NCBI GenBank assembly: GCA_031771865.1
Contig: JASISA010000036.1
Coordinates: 1,116,001-1,180,000, forward strand
Source: Nothophaeocryptopus gaeumannii
Taxonomy: Eukaryota > Ascomycota > Dothideomycetes > Mycosphaerellales > Mycosphaerellaceae
DNA length: 64,000 nucleotides
Reading direction: 5' to 3'
Positions 21,195 to 31,024 of this stretch are shown here, in pieces. Numbering within the stretch: the stretch's first letter is position 1; every line of letters begins with the position of its first letter. The position numbers were made by a program, and so were the translations under genes. The notes beneath the pieces are model-generated. The model was not told the DNA's origin. It saw nothing but the letters and a program-made list of their open reading frames with translations, and ran no database searches.

Positions 21195-22696
21195 ATGAGC
21201 GGCAACGGACAGAAGAAAGGCAAGAAGCAGATTGTGAGTGAGGGCTCCAATCGCCATCCCGAGCTTCCTGAGATCCGTGATGGTTGACCTTGCTATTCTA
21301 GGACTTCATTGTCACGACCAGTGACCCAAATGCTGCAAGCAATGCGGCAAACAAGAAGCGCGTTCGCTCGGTAGCGGCGCTCAAGTCATGGCCGGAGCGC
21401 CGCAAGAAGATCTTTGAGCAGCTTGAGCAGAGTGGGAGCGGGCAGGGAGCTTTCCTGCTAGAGGAGCAGCCGGCATCGAGAAGGAAATCTCCCACTCAAC
21501 CTGGACGACCTCCTCAGCAGCAGCGTAGGTCACCTACTAACAATGCATCCACAGCTCCATCGACGGGCTCGGTGTCGAAGCGTCCAAAGGTGTATGGGCC
21601 TCCGCCTCCATCGGCAGCAACATCGACTGCCACATTCGCGACCAGCTTAAACCCTGCAGCTCAGGTATTTGTGCCGACAACGAAATCGACTTCGGGAGAC
21701 ATCTCAACGCAGGTTAGCACGACGTTGGAGGAGAGGTCGGCGCTGATAGTTCCTTCCACGGACCTGTACCAGAAAGCTTTTGCTCGCCTTAATTCCCCGT
21801 CTCCGGAAGAACACCATGTTACCACGCCGAATGTCCCCTGCCAATGTCCACAATGTCGCACGAAAAGAAGAGAAGTCAACACGCCCCTGGGAGCAGTCTC
21901 TAGCTCCGATGCAGTTGTACCTGCCCGCACGAAGCGAATGGCAGACGGCTCTGAGAAGCCCATGGAATTCAGTGGAGACATGGCCATGATCACCCCCCCT
22001 TCTTCGCCCGGACCGTCACCTTCCCGCGGCAAGACAGATCCGTTCAAATGCTACCCCGTGCAGTATAAGCCTTGGTTCGATCAGATTCTCCACCATATGA
22101 TGACGGTGTACGCTCCACGAGGTTGGCCGGCTCTAGAGATCACCGACGACCAAGGTGTCAAGTGGGAATGGTTCATGACCCAGCTCTCTCTCTCGGAACC
22201 AGCCTTGTTCTACGTCCGTCTCCTATTCGGATCGGGAGACATGATACGGCTCGGCAGCGTGAAATCCGAGATCATGTACTGGCTACGGGCGGAAGCAATC
22301 AAAGCCATTAACGATGCTCTGAGGGACAAACAGAGATCTTGCTCTGATGCGCTGATTTTGGCGGTAGGACGCATCGCGCTGCACGAACACATGTACGGAG
22401 ACAAGTACGCTTCAAGTCACGTTCACCGACCTGCCCAAAAGCGCATGGTTGAGTTGCGCGGAGGCATGAAGAAGCTCGAGTTTCCGGAATTGGTCAAGCG
22501 CCTTATGAGATGGTCGGACAGGATCATGGCCGTCGGCAGTGGCACAGAACGCATGCTGGAAGATGACGACTCGACTCCGAACTTCACGCTGAAGCAGAGT
22601 GTTGGTGCCATTGAGAGATGGGCGCCACAAGAGATGCCTGGTGTACGGAGTAAGATCAGGACCTCAGATTTGGTGAATGATGAAGACGAGACATGA
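21195..22696 (+). CDS. Fungal-specific transcription factor domain protein without a Zn2Cys6 cluster
   Basis: Exons 21195-21233 and 21302-22696, 477 aa. The N-terminus (GKKQIDFIVTTSDPNAAS, then RVRSVAALKSWPERRKK) is the short basic start seen in ascomycete factors of the DUF3468 (Fungal_trans_2-like) group. A disordered Ser/Pro/Thr region follows; CQCPQCRTKRR is a lone Cys-rich patch, not a full Zn2Cys6 cluster. The C-terminal block from about residue 260 (PWFDQILHHMMTVYAPRG, then EPALFYVRLLFGSGD and DALILAVGRIALHEHMYGD) resembles the middle homology region. Role inferred: transcription-related, target unknown. Intron gtgagt...ctattctag. Confidence 0.75.
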
Positions 22697-22747
22697 TTGA
22701 GGCTCTATATATGCGGGCGCTGATTCGGAACGAACATGGAAAATGCA

Positions 22748-24027
22748 TCAGTCATCCAAAAGCTGGACTTTGACTGCTCTGGCAGCAGGTGTTGATGCTG
22801 CGGCGAAGGCCTCCTGCGCTTGCTCCAAAGTGTATCGATGAGTGACCAGAGGCTTGAGATCGATCAGTCCTTCGGAGACCAGGAGAATCGCGTGCGGATA
22901 CGTCTCACGATATCTACGCGGCCGTCGTCAGCTTCGGGAAACATCAATGCTGCTGTATATTGAACCCACCTGAATTGGAACCGAATATCTATCTCTCGGA
23001 CCGACGTGTACATGAACGGAATCTCTTGACGATCTTTGCCAACACCAATAATGAAGACAGTACCGCCAAACTTCGCAGACTGAGTAGGAGACGTCAGCTT
23101 CAGCTCAGGTACCATCTCAACAGACCTACTCACATAAATACCAGCATGGATACTGCTCTCAACACCAGTACACTCAATCACCAGCTTCGCCTCCTGTCCA
23201 AGCGCAGCCTTTACATTCTCCGCAATATCCATCGGATCCTGCCCCCTCTCTACTTTGACTGTCCTCACCCTCGGAACAAGGCCCTTCGCCATCTCCAACC
23301 GATTCTCATCAATATCTGTAATCACAATCGGCGCCGCTCCCGAAGCATGCGCACTCAACAAAGAAACCATCCCAATCGGTCCCGCACCACAAACAACGAC
23401 CGAATCTCCCAATCGACAACCTGATCGTTCCATGCCAGCCAGAGCGACGGAGAGCGGTTCGAGAAGGGCGCCTTCTTCGAAACTGATGTTGTCGGGAAGT
23501 TTATGAAGCCAGGCTTCTGGGTGGACGTGGTATCTGCGGAGGGTACCGTCGATGGGTGGAGAGGAATAGAAGATGATGTCGGGACATCCGTGGTATTGGC
23601 CTGTTCGACAGTAGGAACAGGGGGTTTTGCTGCAGGGAATGCCGCATTCGAGGGCGACGCGGTCGCCTGTATATATATCTGTCAACAATACTTGTATGAA
23701 GATATGTAAGAGAGTATGATGATGAGAAGAAGGAATTTTTGACATACCGACTTTCAAAGTCTTCACATTTGATCCCGTTTTGACTACGATACCTGCGCTT
23801 TCATGACCTAGTCCGCAGTCTTTTGTGATGATCGAATGCCCGATCTTCCCTTCTTTCCAGAAATGTACGTCGGAGCCGCAGATGCCAGTGGCTCGCACAT
23901 GGACGAGACAGTCGTTTGGTCCCGGCTCGGGGATTTGAGATTTTTGGAGGTTGATCTCGTGTTGGGGGTTGGTTGTTACGGCGATGTTTTGGGGCTTGCG
24001 GGTGAGGATTTCTGTGCAGGAGGTCAT
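22748..24027 (-). CDS. Zinc-dependent polyol dehydrogenase (sorbitol/xylitol/L-arabinitol type)
   Basis: Exons 24027-23748, 23666-22970 and 22913-22748, 380 aa. MDR-family enzyme oxidising a polyol to a ketose with NAD. Catalytic zinc site: Cys of GICGSDVHFW and His-Glu of GLGHESAG. Structural zinc Cys cluster: CGIPCSKTPCSYCRTGQYHGC. NAD fold: VCGAGPIGMVSLLSA with acidic DIDENR, indicating NAD over NADP. YSSPPIDGTLRRY is typical of sorbitol and L-arabinitol dehydrogenases, which sequence alone cannot separate here. ATG 24027 (MTSCTEILTRKPQ) is preferred to one 63 bp upstream reached through an ATC microsatellite. Intron 1 is 81 nt without a stop; intron 2 has gtgggt/gtag borders. Confidence 0.9.
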
Positions 24028-24042
24028 GATGATGATGATGGA
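24025..24042. repeat. ATG/ATC trinucleotide microsatellite at a start codon
   Basis: Five to six ATGATG units on the + strand, read ATCATC on the minus strand, end exactly at the polyol dehydrogenase start codon. Length variation would alter only the leader if ATG 24027 is used. Confidence 0.6.
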
Positions 24043-24998
24043 GTAACGAGGTATAGCAATGTCTGTTGTTGCCAAAGCCTTTTCTTTCAATTCACTATAT
24101 AGCTATAGTGCCTCTCAATGGCCGATGCAGGGTACAGTAAGGTACCCGTCTGAGCTACCGCAGATAGGTCGGCATTAGATGTCATACTCTCTTGAAGCTT
24201 CGGAGCAACATGGCGCGGCTCTTGGTGCTTTGCCTGATACTTCACAATATGCAATTCTATTGTAACCGTTGACTCGTGAGGTCCTGGTTGAACGCCGAAT
24301 GTGAGGCGGCGACAGAATGCGCTCGAAGGAGCAAGTCTAGCAGCACGAACGCCGTATCCGGAAGCTTATGGTGATCGTCGCTCCGGATGATAGACAGTCG
24401 CCCTGTTAACCTTCCTGCTTATCTGAATGATGTTGTCCCTCTCTCTCCTCTCGAACATTTGAAGAGGAATTACTCTCTCGGGAAATGTCTTGCTGGAGGT
24501 CGTTCAAAAGCCAATGAATATCAACTTCTTCAGCTCTGTCTCAGATATACAGACGACAACATTTCGCCCTCTTCTCGTCGCAACCATCATGGCATGATGG
24601 TGCCTCGTTCTCTGCGTCCGCTGCTCGTCTCGCCGCGCATCGCTGCAATCTATTCGGCATTGGGTAGATTGTCGCCACCGTCATTCCCGAACCTTCATAT
24701 CATTGGAGTCTATCGCCGTACCGAGACACTCTCGAATTCAATGCCAGGTAGAGTACGCGGATGAGTAGACCTGTTGCTGTGTAACAGTAGGCGATCAAGA
24801 CTGGATCAAGATCCAGATGTGGCTCCCAGTCCAGCGTCATGGTATTGGTACCGGGCCGAACACCATGATGGAGCTCCCCTCCTCCCATCTGCCGGGCGTA
24901 TCTGCGATGTCAATAAATGCACGTTTATCCCAAAGAGAGAACTCTTATTAGAGGACGTCTAATAGAATCGACGACTAAAGGCGCGGAACCGGCTCACC
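24028..24998. other. Divergent intergenic region of about 970 bp
   Basis: Between the polyol dehydrogenase and the cupin protein. Only unsupported short frames. Probably two promoters. Confidence 0.35.
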
Positions 24999-25658
24999 AT
25001 GCTCTCCTTCCTACGAGCACCGCATCCTCAACGGACAAACCAAGCCGAGACCGACCTTACCGTCTACGAGAATGGCACGTCCTCCGTACAATATCACAGC
25101 AAAGGCTCGAAGTTTATGATGACCCATACTATTCCGCCGACCGATCCAAAACAAGGCCCTTCGATTATCCAGCCTCCTTTCCACTACCACATATACCAGA
25201 CCGAGCACTTCCACGTCCAACAAGGGACAGCGCATTTATTCTTCGGACTGGACAAGCAACCCAGCATGGTTCTCTCCTCCCAAAGCGGCAAGACGAATGC
25301 GACCCTCGGTCCAAAGAGATATCATCGCCTCGAGAACGCGAGCAAGTCCGAAGACCTCAAGATCGACATCCAGCTCGACCCCGAGGACTACGAGAACGAG
25401 CACAGGTTCTTCCGAAACTTCTTCGGCTACCTGAACGATTGCAAGCGCGCACAGCAGGAGCCCAGTATATTCCAACTCTTCGTTTTCTTATGGTCCGCAG
25501 ACACTCCGCTGGCCATTCCCATGCCTCATCCTTCGCTCGAGATCGTGGGGATATACGTGAGCTGGGTCGTGATGATCGCGGTCGCGTACTTTGGAATGTA
25601 CGCGCTAGGGTACAAGACGACGTATCCCGAGTATTATGATGCAAAGAAGAGCAGGTAG
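24999..25658 (+). CDS. Membrane-anchored cupin-domain protein
   Basis: Single exon, 219 aa. An RmlC-like cupin barrel: PPFHYHIYQTEHFHV holds the HxH(x)4E metal-binding triad, and GTAHLFFGLD follows. RFFRNFFGYLNDCKRAQQEP is conserved in this ascomycete family. One C-terminal membrane helix (about 185-210, VGIYVSWVVMIAVAYFGMYA) is followed by TTYPEYYDAKKSR. Related proteins often appear near fungal secondary-metabolism genes, but none are here. Reaction unknown. Confidence 0.82.
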   Translation: MLSFLRAPHPQRTNQAETDLTVYENGTSSVQYHSKGSKFMMTHTIPPTDPKQGPSIIQPPFHYHIYQTEHFHVQQGTAHLFFGLDKQPSMVLSSQSGKTNATLGPKRYHRLENASKSEDLKIDIQLDPEDYENEHRFFRNFFGYLNDCKRAQQEPSIFQLFVFLWSADTPLAIPMPHPSLEIVGIYVSWVVMIAVAYFGMYALGYKTTYPEYYDAKKSR

Positions 25659-26044
25659 TTTGTAGTAGTTTGAGGGGCTGAGGCGAAGTGTAACATAGTA
25701 TAGTATGGGTGCAATGTCCACACAGCAATCCTCCTCAGGAGACTCACGCAAATTTAAGTTTGGCGCGTGTTAGCAGGCCAATCAGCGCGTGGGTGGCCTG
25801 GGCATCGCATTGAATCCTTGAATGTATCCCGTATTTCCTTCGCGCTCCTTGTCGGACGTTATGACCAGAGCGAAGTTTTTGCGGCAAGACTAGAATAGAA
25901 AGACTACTAGTCAGTCAGGCTGGCCGTCATCGCTGCCTGTGATTGAAAAGGGAGGCTACAACATCTCCTTCCGCGTGTCGAGTCTTTTCCTTCAGGACAC
26001 GCATCATCTCTCCACCTCCGCTGGTAGCCGAGGCCTCTTCCAAC
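25659..26044. other. Intergenic region
   Basis: 386 bp with no gene. The methyltransferase frame is open from about 25943, but no ATG precedes 26045. Confidence 0.35.
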
Positions 26045-26968
26045 ATGCCGGACTTCGCCTCGAGGGACTACTGGGAAGAAAGATTCACTAAGAGCTCAGA
26101 GCCACACGACTGGCTCGTGCCAGCCAAGTACCTTGCCGACGTCGCGCAAGAAGTCATCGACAAGGTTGAAATCGAACAGCCCCAAGTCTTGCACATTGGC
26201 TGTGGTACCGCGGACAGCTACATCCTAAGAAAGCTCGTCAAACCATCTACTGCTTCGGATATTCTCAATGTCGACTACTCAAAAGCAGCAATCCAGGCTT
26301 CTTCAAAGCGCGAACAGGAACAACTCTCCAGCGAGCACATAGAAAAACTCCTAGAACCCGGCGCAAAACATGACAGCGTCCAGCAGGATACCGAACTCCC
26401 TCCTTCTATGCGCTGGTCACAGGTCGATCTCCTCTCCCTAGAATCCGCACTCTCCCTCCTAGACCGCCAGCGCGATCATGGAAAACTCTTCGACCTCGTC
26501 CTCGACAAATCCACATCTGACAGCATATCCTGCGGCGTCGACCTGAGCCTCACACTCCCCTACCCCCTCTCCATCAACGGCTGGACACGCCGAATCCTAG
26601 GCAGCGGAACCCACCAACCGAAAAACATCCATCCGCTCCACGTCCTAGCCGTCCATCTCGCCGCCTTGACAACCCCCAAAACCGGTCGCTGGATCGCAGT
26701 TTCCTACTCCGAGGACAGATTTCCATTCCTACCGCCATTCCCAGCTACGGCGAGCGCGGGTCTGCTAGGAGATGATGTAATTCAGGCCGGATTTCCGCAT
26801 CCGCATCAGCTGTGGAGGTTGGAGTACAAGGAGCAGATAGATTTGGAGGAGAGGGAGGAGACATTGGCGGAGAGGAAGAAGAGGTTGAGTGAGGGGTATG
26901 TTTATCAACCGAAAGTTAGGCATTGGTTGTATATCTTGAGGAGGACGGATGCGTTGGTTACGGATTGA
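26045..26968 (+). CDS. SAM-dependent methyltransferase, METTL13/EFM-like
   Basis: Single exon, 307 aa from ATG 26045 (MPDFASRDYWEERFTKSSEP). DYWEERF then a hydrophobic patch resembles the start of METTL13- and Efm4-type protein lysine methyltransferases. Motif I is VLHIGCGTADSYI; an acidic residue ends beta 2 (ILNVDYSK); LFDLVLDKSTSDSI is the post-motif DK-T step of this group. The C-terminus is rich in Glu/Arg (DLEEREETLAERKKR). Substrate not identifiable; a translation factor is a family-based guess. Confidence 0.8.
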   Translation: MPDFASRDYWEERFTKSSEPHDWLVPAKYLADVAQEVIDKVEIEQPQVLHIGCGTADSYILRKLVKPSTASDILNVDYSKAAIQASSKREQEQLSSEHIEKLLEPGAKHDSVQQDTELPPSMRWSQVDLLSLESALSLLDRQRDHGKLFDLVLDKSTSDSISCGVDLSLTLPYPLSINGWTRRILGSGTHQPKNIHPLHVLAVHLAALTTPKTGRWIAVSYSEDRFPFLPPFPATASAGLLGDDVIQAGFPHPHQLWRLEYKEQIDLEEREETLAERKKRLSEGYVYQPKVRHWLYILRRTDALVTD

Positions 26969-27702
26969 ATGGACTCGTTACCGTGAGGGCTGGGATGTGC
27001 CTGGTTCAATTCATTCAAGGGTTTGGGCACTGGATGATCTAACGCAAGCCTTGTTGCTTTTGTGGCATTTCCGCTTGGATGCGCTTTACGATTCCGCTTG
27101 GAAGACGTGCGAGAGGAAGCTGAGAATGTCGATAGGAAGACCAGTGCGTGAGCAGCAACGACGACGATTCGGCTGGGGTCGGGGGAGTTCCTGGCGCGTC
27201 TTGCTCCAAGAACATGCTGAGCATCAGGTCCCATCGATGGCGCCTCCTCTATTGACAGCGCGCCGGCTGTGGAGGGCCTGATCTGGACGATGTTGATGTC
27301 ATGCGCCAAACCACCGTGGCTGACTTATGCTGTTAGCCCTTCCCGGCCGAGAGAGTGTTCCAGCATGTCTGTCTACTTGAATGCTGATGATGGAGTCAAC
27401 CGTCGCCAAGGAGAGCCATGCACATGCAGCATTCAGAACGGAGTCGGGGCTATTTCACATGTCAGGCGAGTATTGAAACTGTGAAGAATATGCTATGCTC
27501 TGTAGCAGCGCGGAATCTGTTTGTTTGGAATGAGAAAGTGGGATTCGGTGAAATAGAATGTGAAGTTGGATCGTCAAAGAGAATGCCTTCAAATTCCGAC
27601 AAAATTTGCTCGCTCTACATGCGTATACGCTCGTAGCTAGCCGTAAGCTCATCTCTCCGTAATGCCTGTTCAGCTTGCCTTTGCATAAACTGCGCAACTC
27701 GT
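26969..27702. other. Intergenic region
   Basis: About 730 bp with only unsupported short frames. Confidence 0.35.
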
Positions 27703-28105
27703 TCAGCTAGCGCCATAGTAGCAGCGCTCCCAGCAGCTGAATTCCCTTCCCTCTCCATCGGGACGTCCAACGATAGACCTGCCAACGCCACTTAGATCTC
27801 GAAACGCTCCTGGCGTTCGTAGTCTAGGCTCCAACCGTACCGCTGGTTCCGAGAGCTTCCTCCTTGAGAAAAGGGTCTCGCGACAGCGAAGACACGTATT
27901 CTTTTCCGATTTCATTGAACGACTGTTGAGCGCAGGGGACGCACATTACATGCGCTCCAGCGCAGGGGAGACGAGATGGGTAGATGATGGCTTCTTGACA
28001 GATTGGACAGCTGTCATGAGAGGACGATAGGAGGAGCAGTAGATTTGTTTGGATGTGTAGGACCAGGAGCCGAAGTAGGTGGATTTGGAAAGTGGTGGAG
28101 TCCAT
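27703..28105 (-). pseudogene. Small RING-finger gene with its RING split over two frames
   Basis: Frame 1 from ATG 28105 gives a hydrophobic start (LLRLLVLHIQTNLLLLLSSS) and the first six RING ligands: SCPICQEAIIYPSRLPCAGA, then HVMCVPC. The last ligand pair, CLRC, lies in the +1 frame (NTCLRCRETLFSRRKL), which runs to a stop at 27703. The overlap is near 27915. No GT-AG intron fits between without removing ligands, so one base seems inserted. A RING (C3HC4) would bind E2 enzymes for ubiquitination. Pseudogene, sequencing error or programmed shift are all possible. Confidence 0.45.
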
Positions 28106-29196
28106 CTTTAGGCGAGAAGGTATAGCTCTACATATGATAGTTCCTAGTGGTGTTGAAGGTATCGGCTAGGTCGTGCTTAGGGAGATGTGTAGCCTGTGTC
28201 GAGTTCTAGATCTTAGTTGCAATTCGATTTTTTGGCCATAAATTTACGTCGTACGATTTCGTCTGAATTGCTTCTTTGTTAGTAATTTTGTAGAAGAGTA
28301 GACGGAGTGCTTGAATGAGGTCTATATAGTGATTCGCCATGAGGACAACAAATCTTGCGGTCTAAATTCGATCGATATTGGCTCATAAGGACCTATGCTG
28401 AGGACTTCGAAATAAAGTTTGAGGACTCTACTATACTCAAAAAGGCTGACTGAAGCACTATTCCTATGTCTGAGCAAATGGAAGAAATGTGGTTAGGCCC
28501 CGTCTTGAGCACGAAAGGTTGAGGGCCTGGCAAGTTTCAGGTCGAGGGTTGTTCCTGTCATGTTGAGAAGCTCTAGCAGCGGGGAGATCGCCTTCTTCGG
28601 AGTATCTTGCATCGCTAGTCAATTTGCAGCACATCAGGCAGCCTTTGGCAAGCTGGACAACCCCGGTGAGCGGGTTATTTTTGCGAATTGGCAGTGCTGT
28701 CTTTCAGTGGTGAGTTGGATAAGGTTTGAGAGCTCGCAAGCTCTCCATATAGTACAACTCGGCCCGGCCGCGCGGTACGCGTGTACTTCGTGCCCCCAGA
28801 GCTCGATCACACCACGGACTTGCTGGATGAGAGCTATCCAGACCAGACCCCCTTGTATTCGCAACCCTGTGTGTTCCTCACTGCCGTCCAGGAGAGATCT
28901 GGGCCACGCGCAGGAAGGAGGATAAGACTGCTGGCCATCTCCGGCCCTTCTGTAGCTGACATATGTTTTCTCGTCTTGACAGTTCCATGTGATGGTCGTG
29001 GTGTTTGCACGAGCCCTCGATCTCGTGGCTTGAAGCTGCAGCCTCTGCATGTGCGCCTAAACAAACGACGCATCAATACTAATATACCTTGTGCCGCCGC
29101 ACCTTGGCTATCTTTCGCGGCGCGATCTTACCCCTACCAACCTTGCCGTAACTCGACAGCGACAGCACCGAGAACGAGCATCCGGCGATATTAGTT
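28106..29196. other. AT-richer intergenic region
   Basis: About 1.1 kb. The part 28200-28460 is visibly richer in A and T than the rest and has no frame of note, possibly decayed sequence. No gene supported. Confidence 0.35.
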
Positions 29197-29520
29197 ATGG
29201 CGGAACAGGCTCAGAAAGATGGCGCCCACACGTCGATGCCATATCAGGCCATCATCGTGCTCTGTCTGGTCGGCGCTATTGCGCTCATTCTGTGCAGCTG
29301 GGCAATCGCACGACACTTCTTCAATGATCCAGCGCCGAGGGAAACCGAGACAGGAGTCCATGACGGATACACTCAAGCTCAGTACATGCGCTTGGTCCGC
29401 TTGCGCAACCAAGAAGAGCTGCAGCGCAGATATGGGCACGTGAACAGCATGGACCGTAATACATACTATTCGCACCACAGCAAAGGCATGATGACTCAGA
29501 CTTCCGTCATGTCGTATTGA
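29197..29520 (+). CDS. Small single-pass membrane protein
   Basis: Single exon, 107 aa. One strong membrane helix at about 17-38 (AIIVLCLVGAIALILCSWAI) follows a short polar N-terminus. The C-terminal part is hydrophilic, with QYMRLVRLRNQEELQRRYGH and a Tyr/His/Met-rich end. Clean ATG and typical codon use support a real gene. No family name recognised. Confidence 0.65.
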   Translation: MAEQAQKDGAHTSMPYQAIIVLCLVGAIALILCSWAIARHFFNDPAPRETETGVHDGYTQAQYMRLVRLRNQEELQRRYGHVNSMDRNTYYSHHSKGMMTQTSVMSY

Positions 29521-31024
29521 TCATCAAATGATGCTCCTGTGGCGAGCGAGCCGGGAAGCTTCAGGGTTCAGTGGAACACTCCAGGTCCAGCGCAAGAATT
29601 CGGATCGTGTGTAATTGAACGGCATCCGGATAGGTACATTTGACCCCGGCAGTGATGATGCCATCCGACTTCAGCACATCTATCGCTGCAAGTTGTGGAC
29701 CTGCTTCACTGCCACAAGGCATGCAACAAGAGCTGCGGATTTCGTGAGGCGTGGAAGCTCGAAAGCGGCGTAATCGTGTGGATTACCATCGCTGCGGATG
29801 TGAGAGTCTCGCACAACGCCGTCATTTTCGGGGAGAGCATTCGCGAGAAGGCTTCAAGATCGGCGCGGAGGCGCAGGAGACACTGCAGAAACGCGTAGGA
29901 TGCGCTCAATCGGAGAGTCGTGGGCAGAGGATCATGGATGGGATTCGCTGGATGGAAAGCCGGGAAGCATCGAAACCTGCAGAAGTCAATGAAGCTGTAT
30001 AGAAGAAGGCACAGAGCAGAGAGGAGGCAAGACATGCATGCTGTTGTCAGAGGTGGAAAGATGGGCAGCGGGAAAGAGCCGGCTGGCTGAGGGGTGAGGC
30101 TCCAAAATAGAACTAGAGTTTGGGATGCGGACTTCACCTTCGACTCTGAACCTCTTTCTCTTTTCTTGCCTTGAACACATTCTCCCTCCAGATCCAATAT
30201 GGCGCAGCACGTGTTGCAGCACTCGATACAGCCGAACAATGCGTTCGTTATACGGACGCGATGTCGCCCGCTCCTGATGCCACATTGAATCTCCGCCGGC
30301 GGCGCAGAAACACACGCGATGAGGCTGACGCGGTATGGCTCGTTTCTTCTGTACAGTAGCTTGCTGGTCGTCTGCGGCGGGCAAGCCGCGCAAGAGAAGA
30401 CTTAGAGCAGAGAGCATGAGTCTGTTCTGAAGCTGGTCATGAAAGAATGCAGGAGTACGCGGCCTGACCGCTCGGCCGAGCACCAAGCCGTCCACGCGCC
30501 AGAACATCAGAATCCTTAAACCGCGACTGCATATCATACAGGCCCACATTCGGATATCGGCATCATACCGGCAGCGAAGTTATCTCTCCTAGATCCTACC
30601 CAGAAATTCTTGTGACGAATGCACGTTTCCAGAAGATGATCAAAGGTTGGACTTTTGAGCGGGAGAAATGGCAGCAGTACACAGAACCGATAGGGCCATC
30701 CTCGTCGGGTCAGGTCGACACACTCTCGAGACTGCGACTATAGGTATCTTCCGTTCATCATGCTCGACACGCCCATATCTGCCAAGACATATTCGTTGCC
30801 GTCCCACGGTGACGCGGCTGTTCGCACTCGCCCTTCGATCTCAATCATCAACCCATGTCAAACGTCGACTGCCACGCATGAAGAGGACGTAGGAGGTCCG
30901 AGAATTTGATCAGGTCAGAACTTCTCTTCAATCGCCTTGTTTTCCCTTTCGCCATTTGTGGCTTTCTTGCTCGTATAGCGACCACTAACTTTCCTTGGTT
31001 CTGGAGTCTTCATATGTTTACGAC
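29521..31024. other. Intergenic region of about 1.5 kb
   Basis: Two long minus-strand frames (29706-30239 and 29986-30549) overlap out of phase and resemble no protein. I see no supportable gene. Confidence 0.35.

Noticed and set aside
28200..28460. AT-rich stretch as a RIP-mutated transposon
   Set aside because: Composition shift is mild, and no repeat ends, transposase or reverse-transcriptase traces are visible.
29706..30549. Two minus-strand frames of 177 and 187 aa
   Set aside because: They overlap out of phase with each other and have low-complexity Leu/Cys/Ser composition, with no domain or splice pattern.
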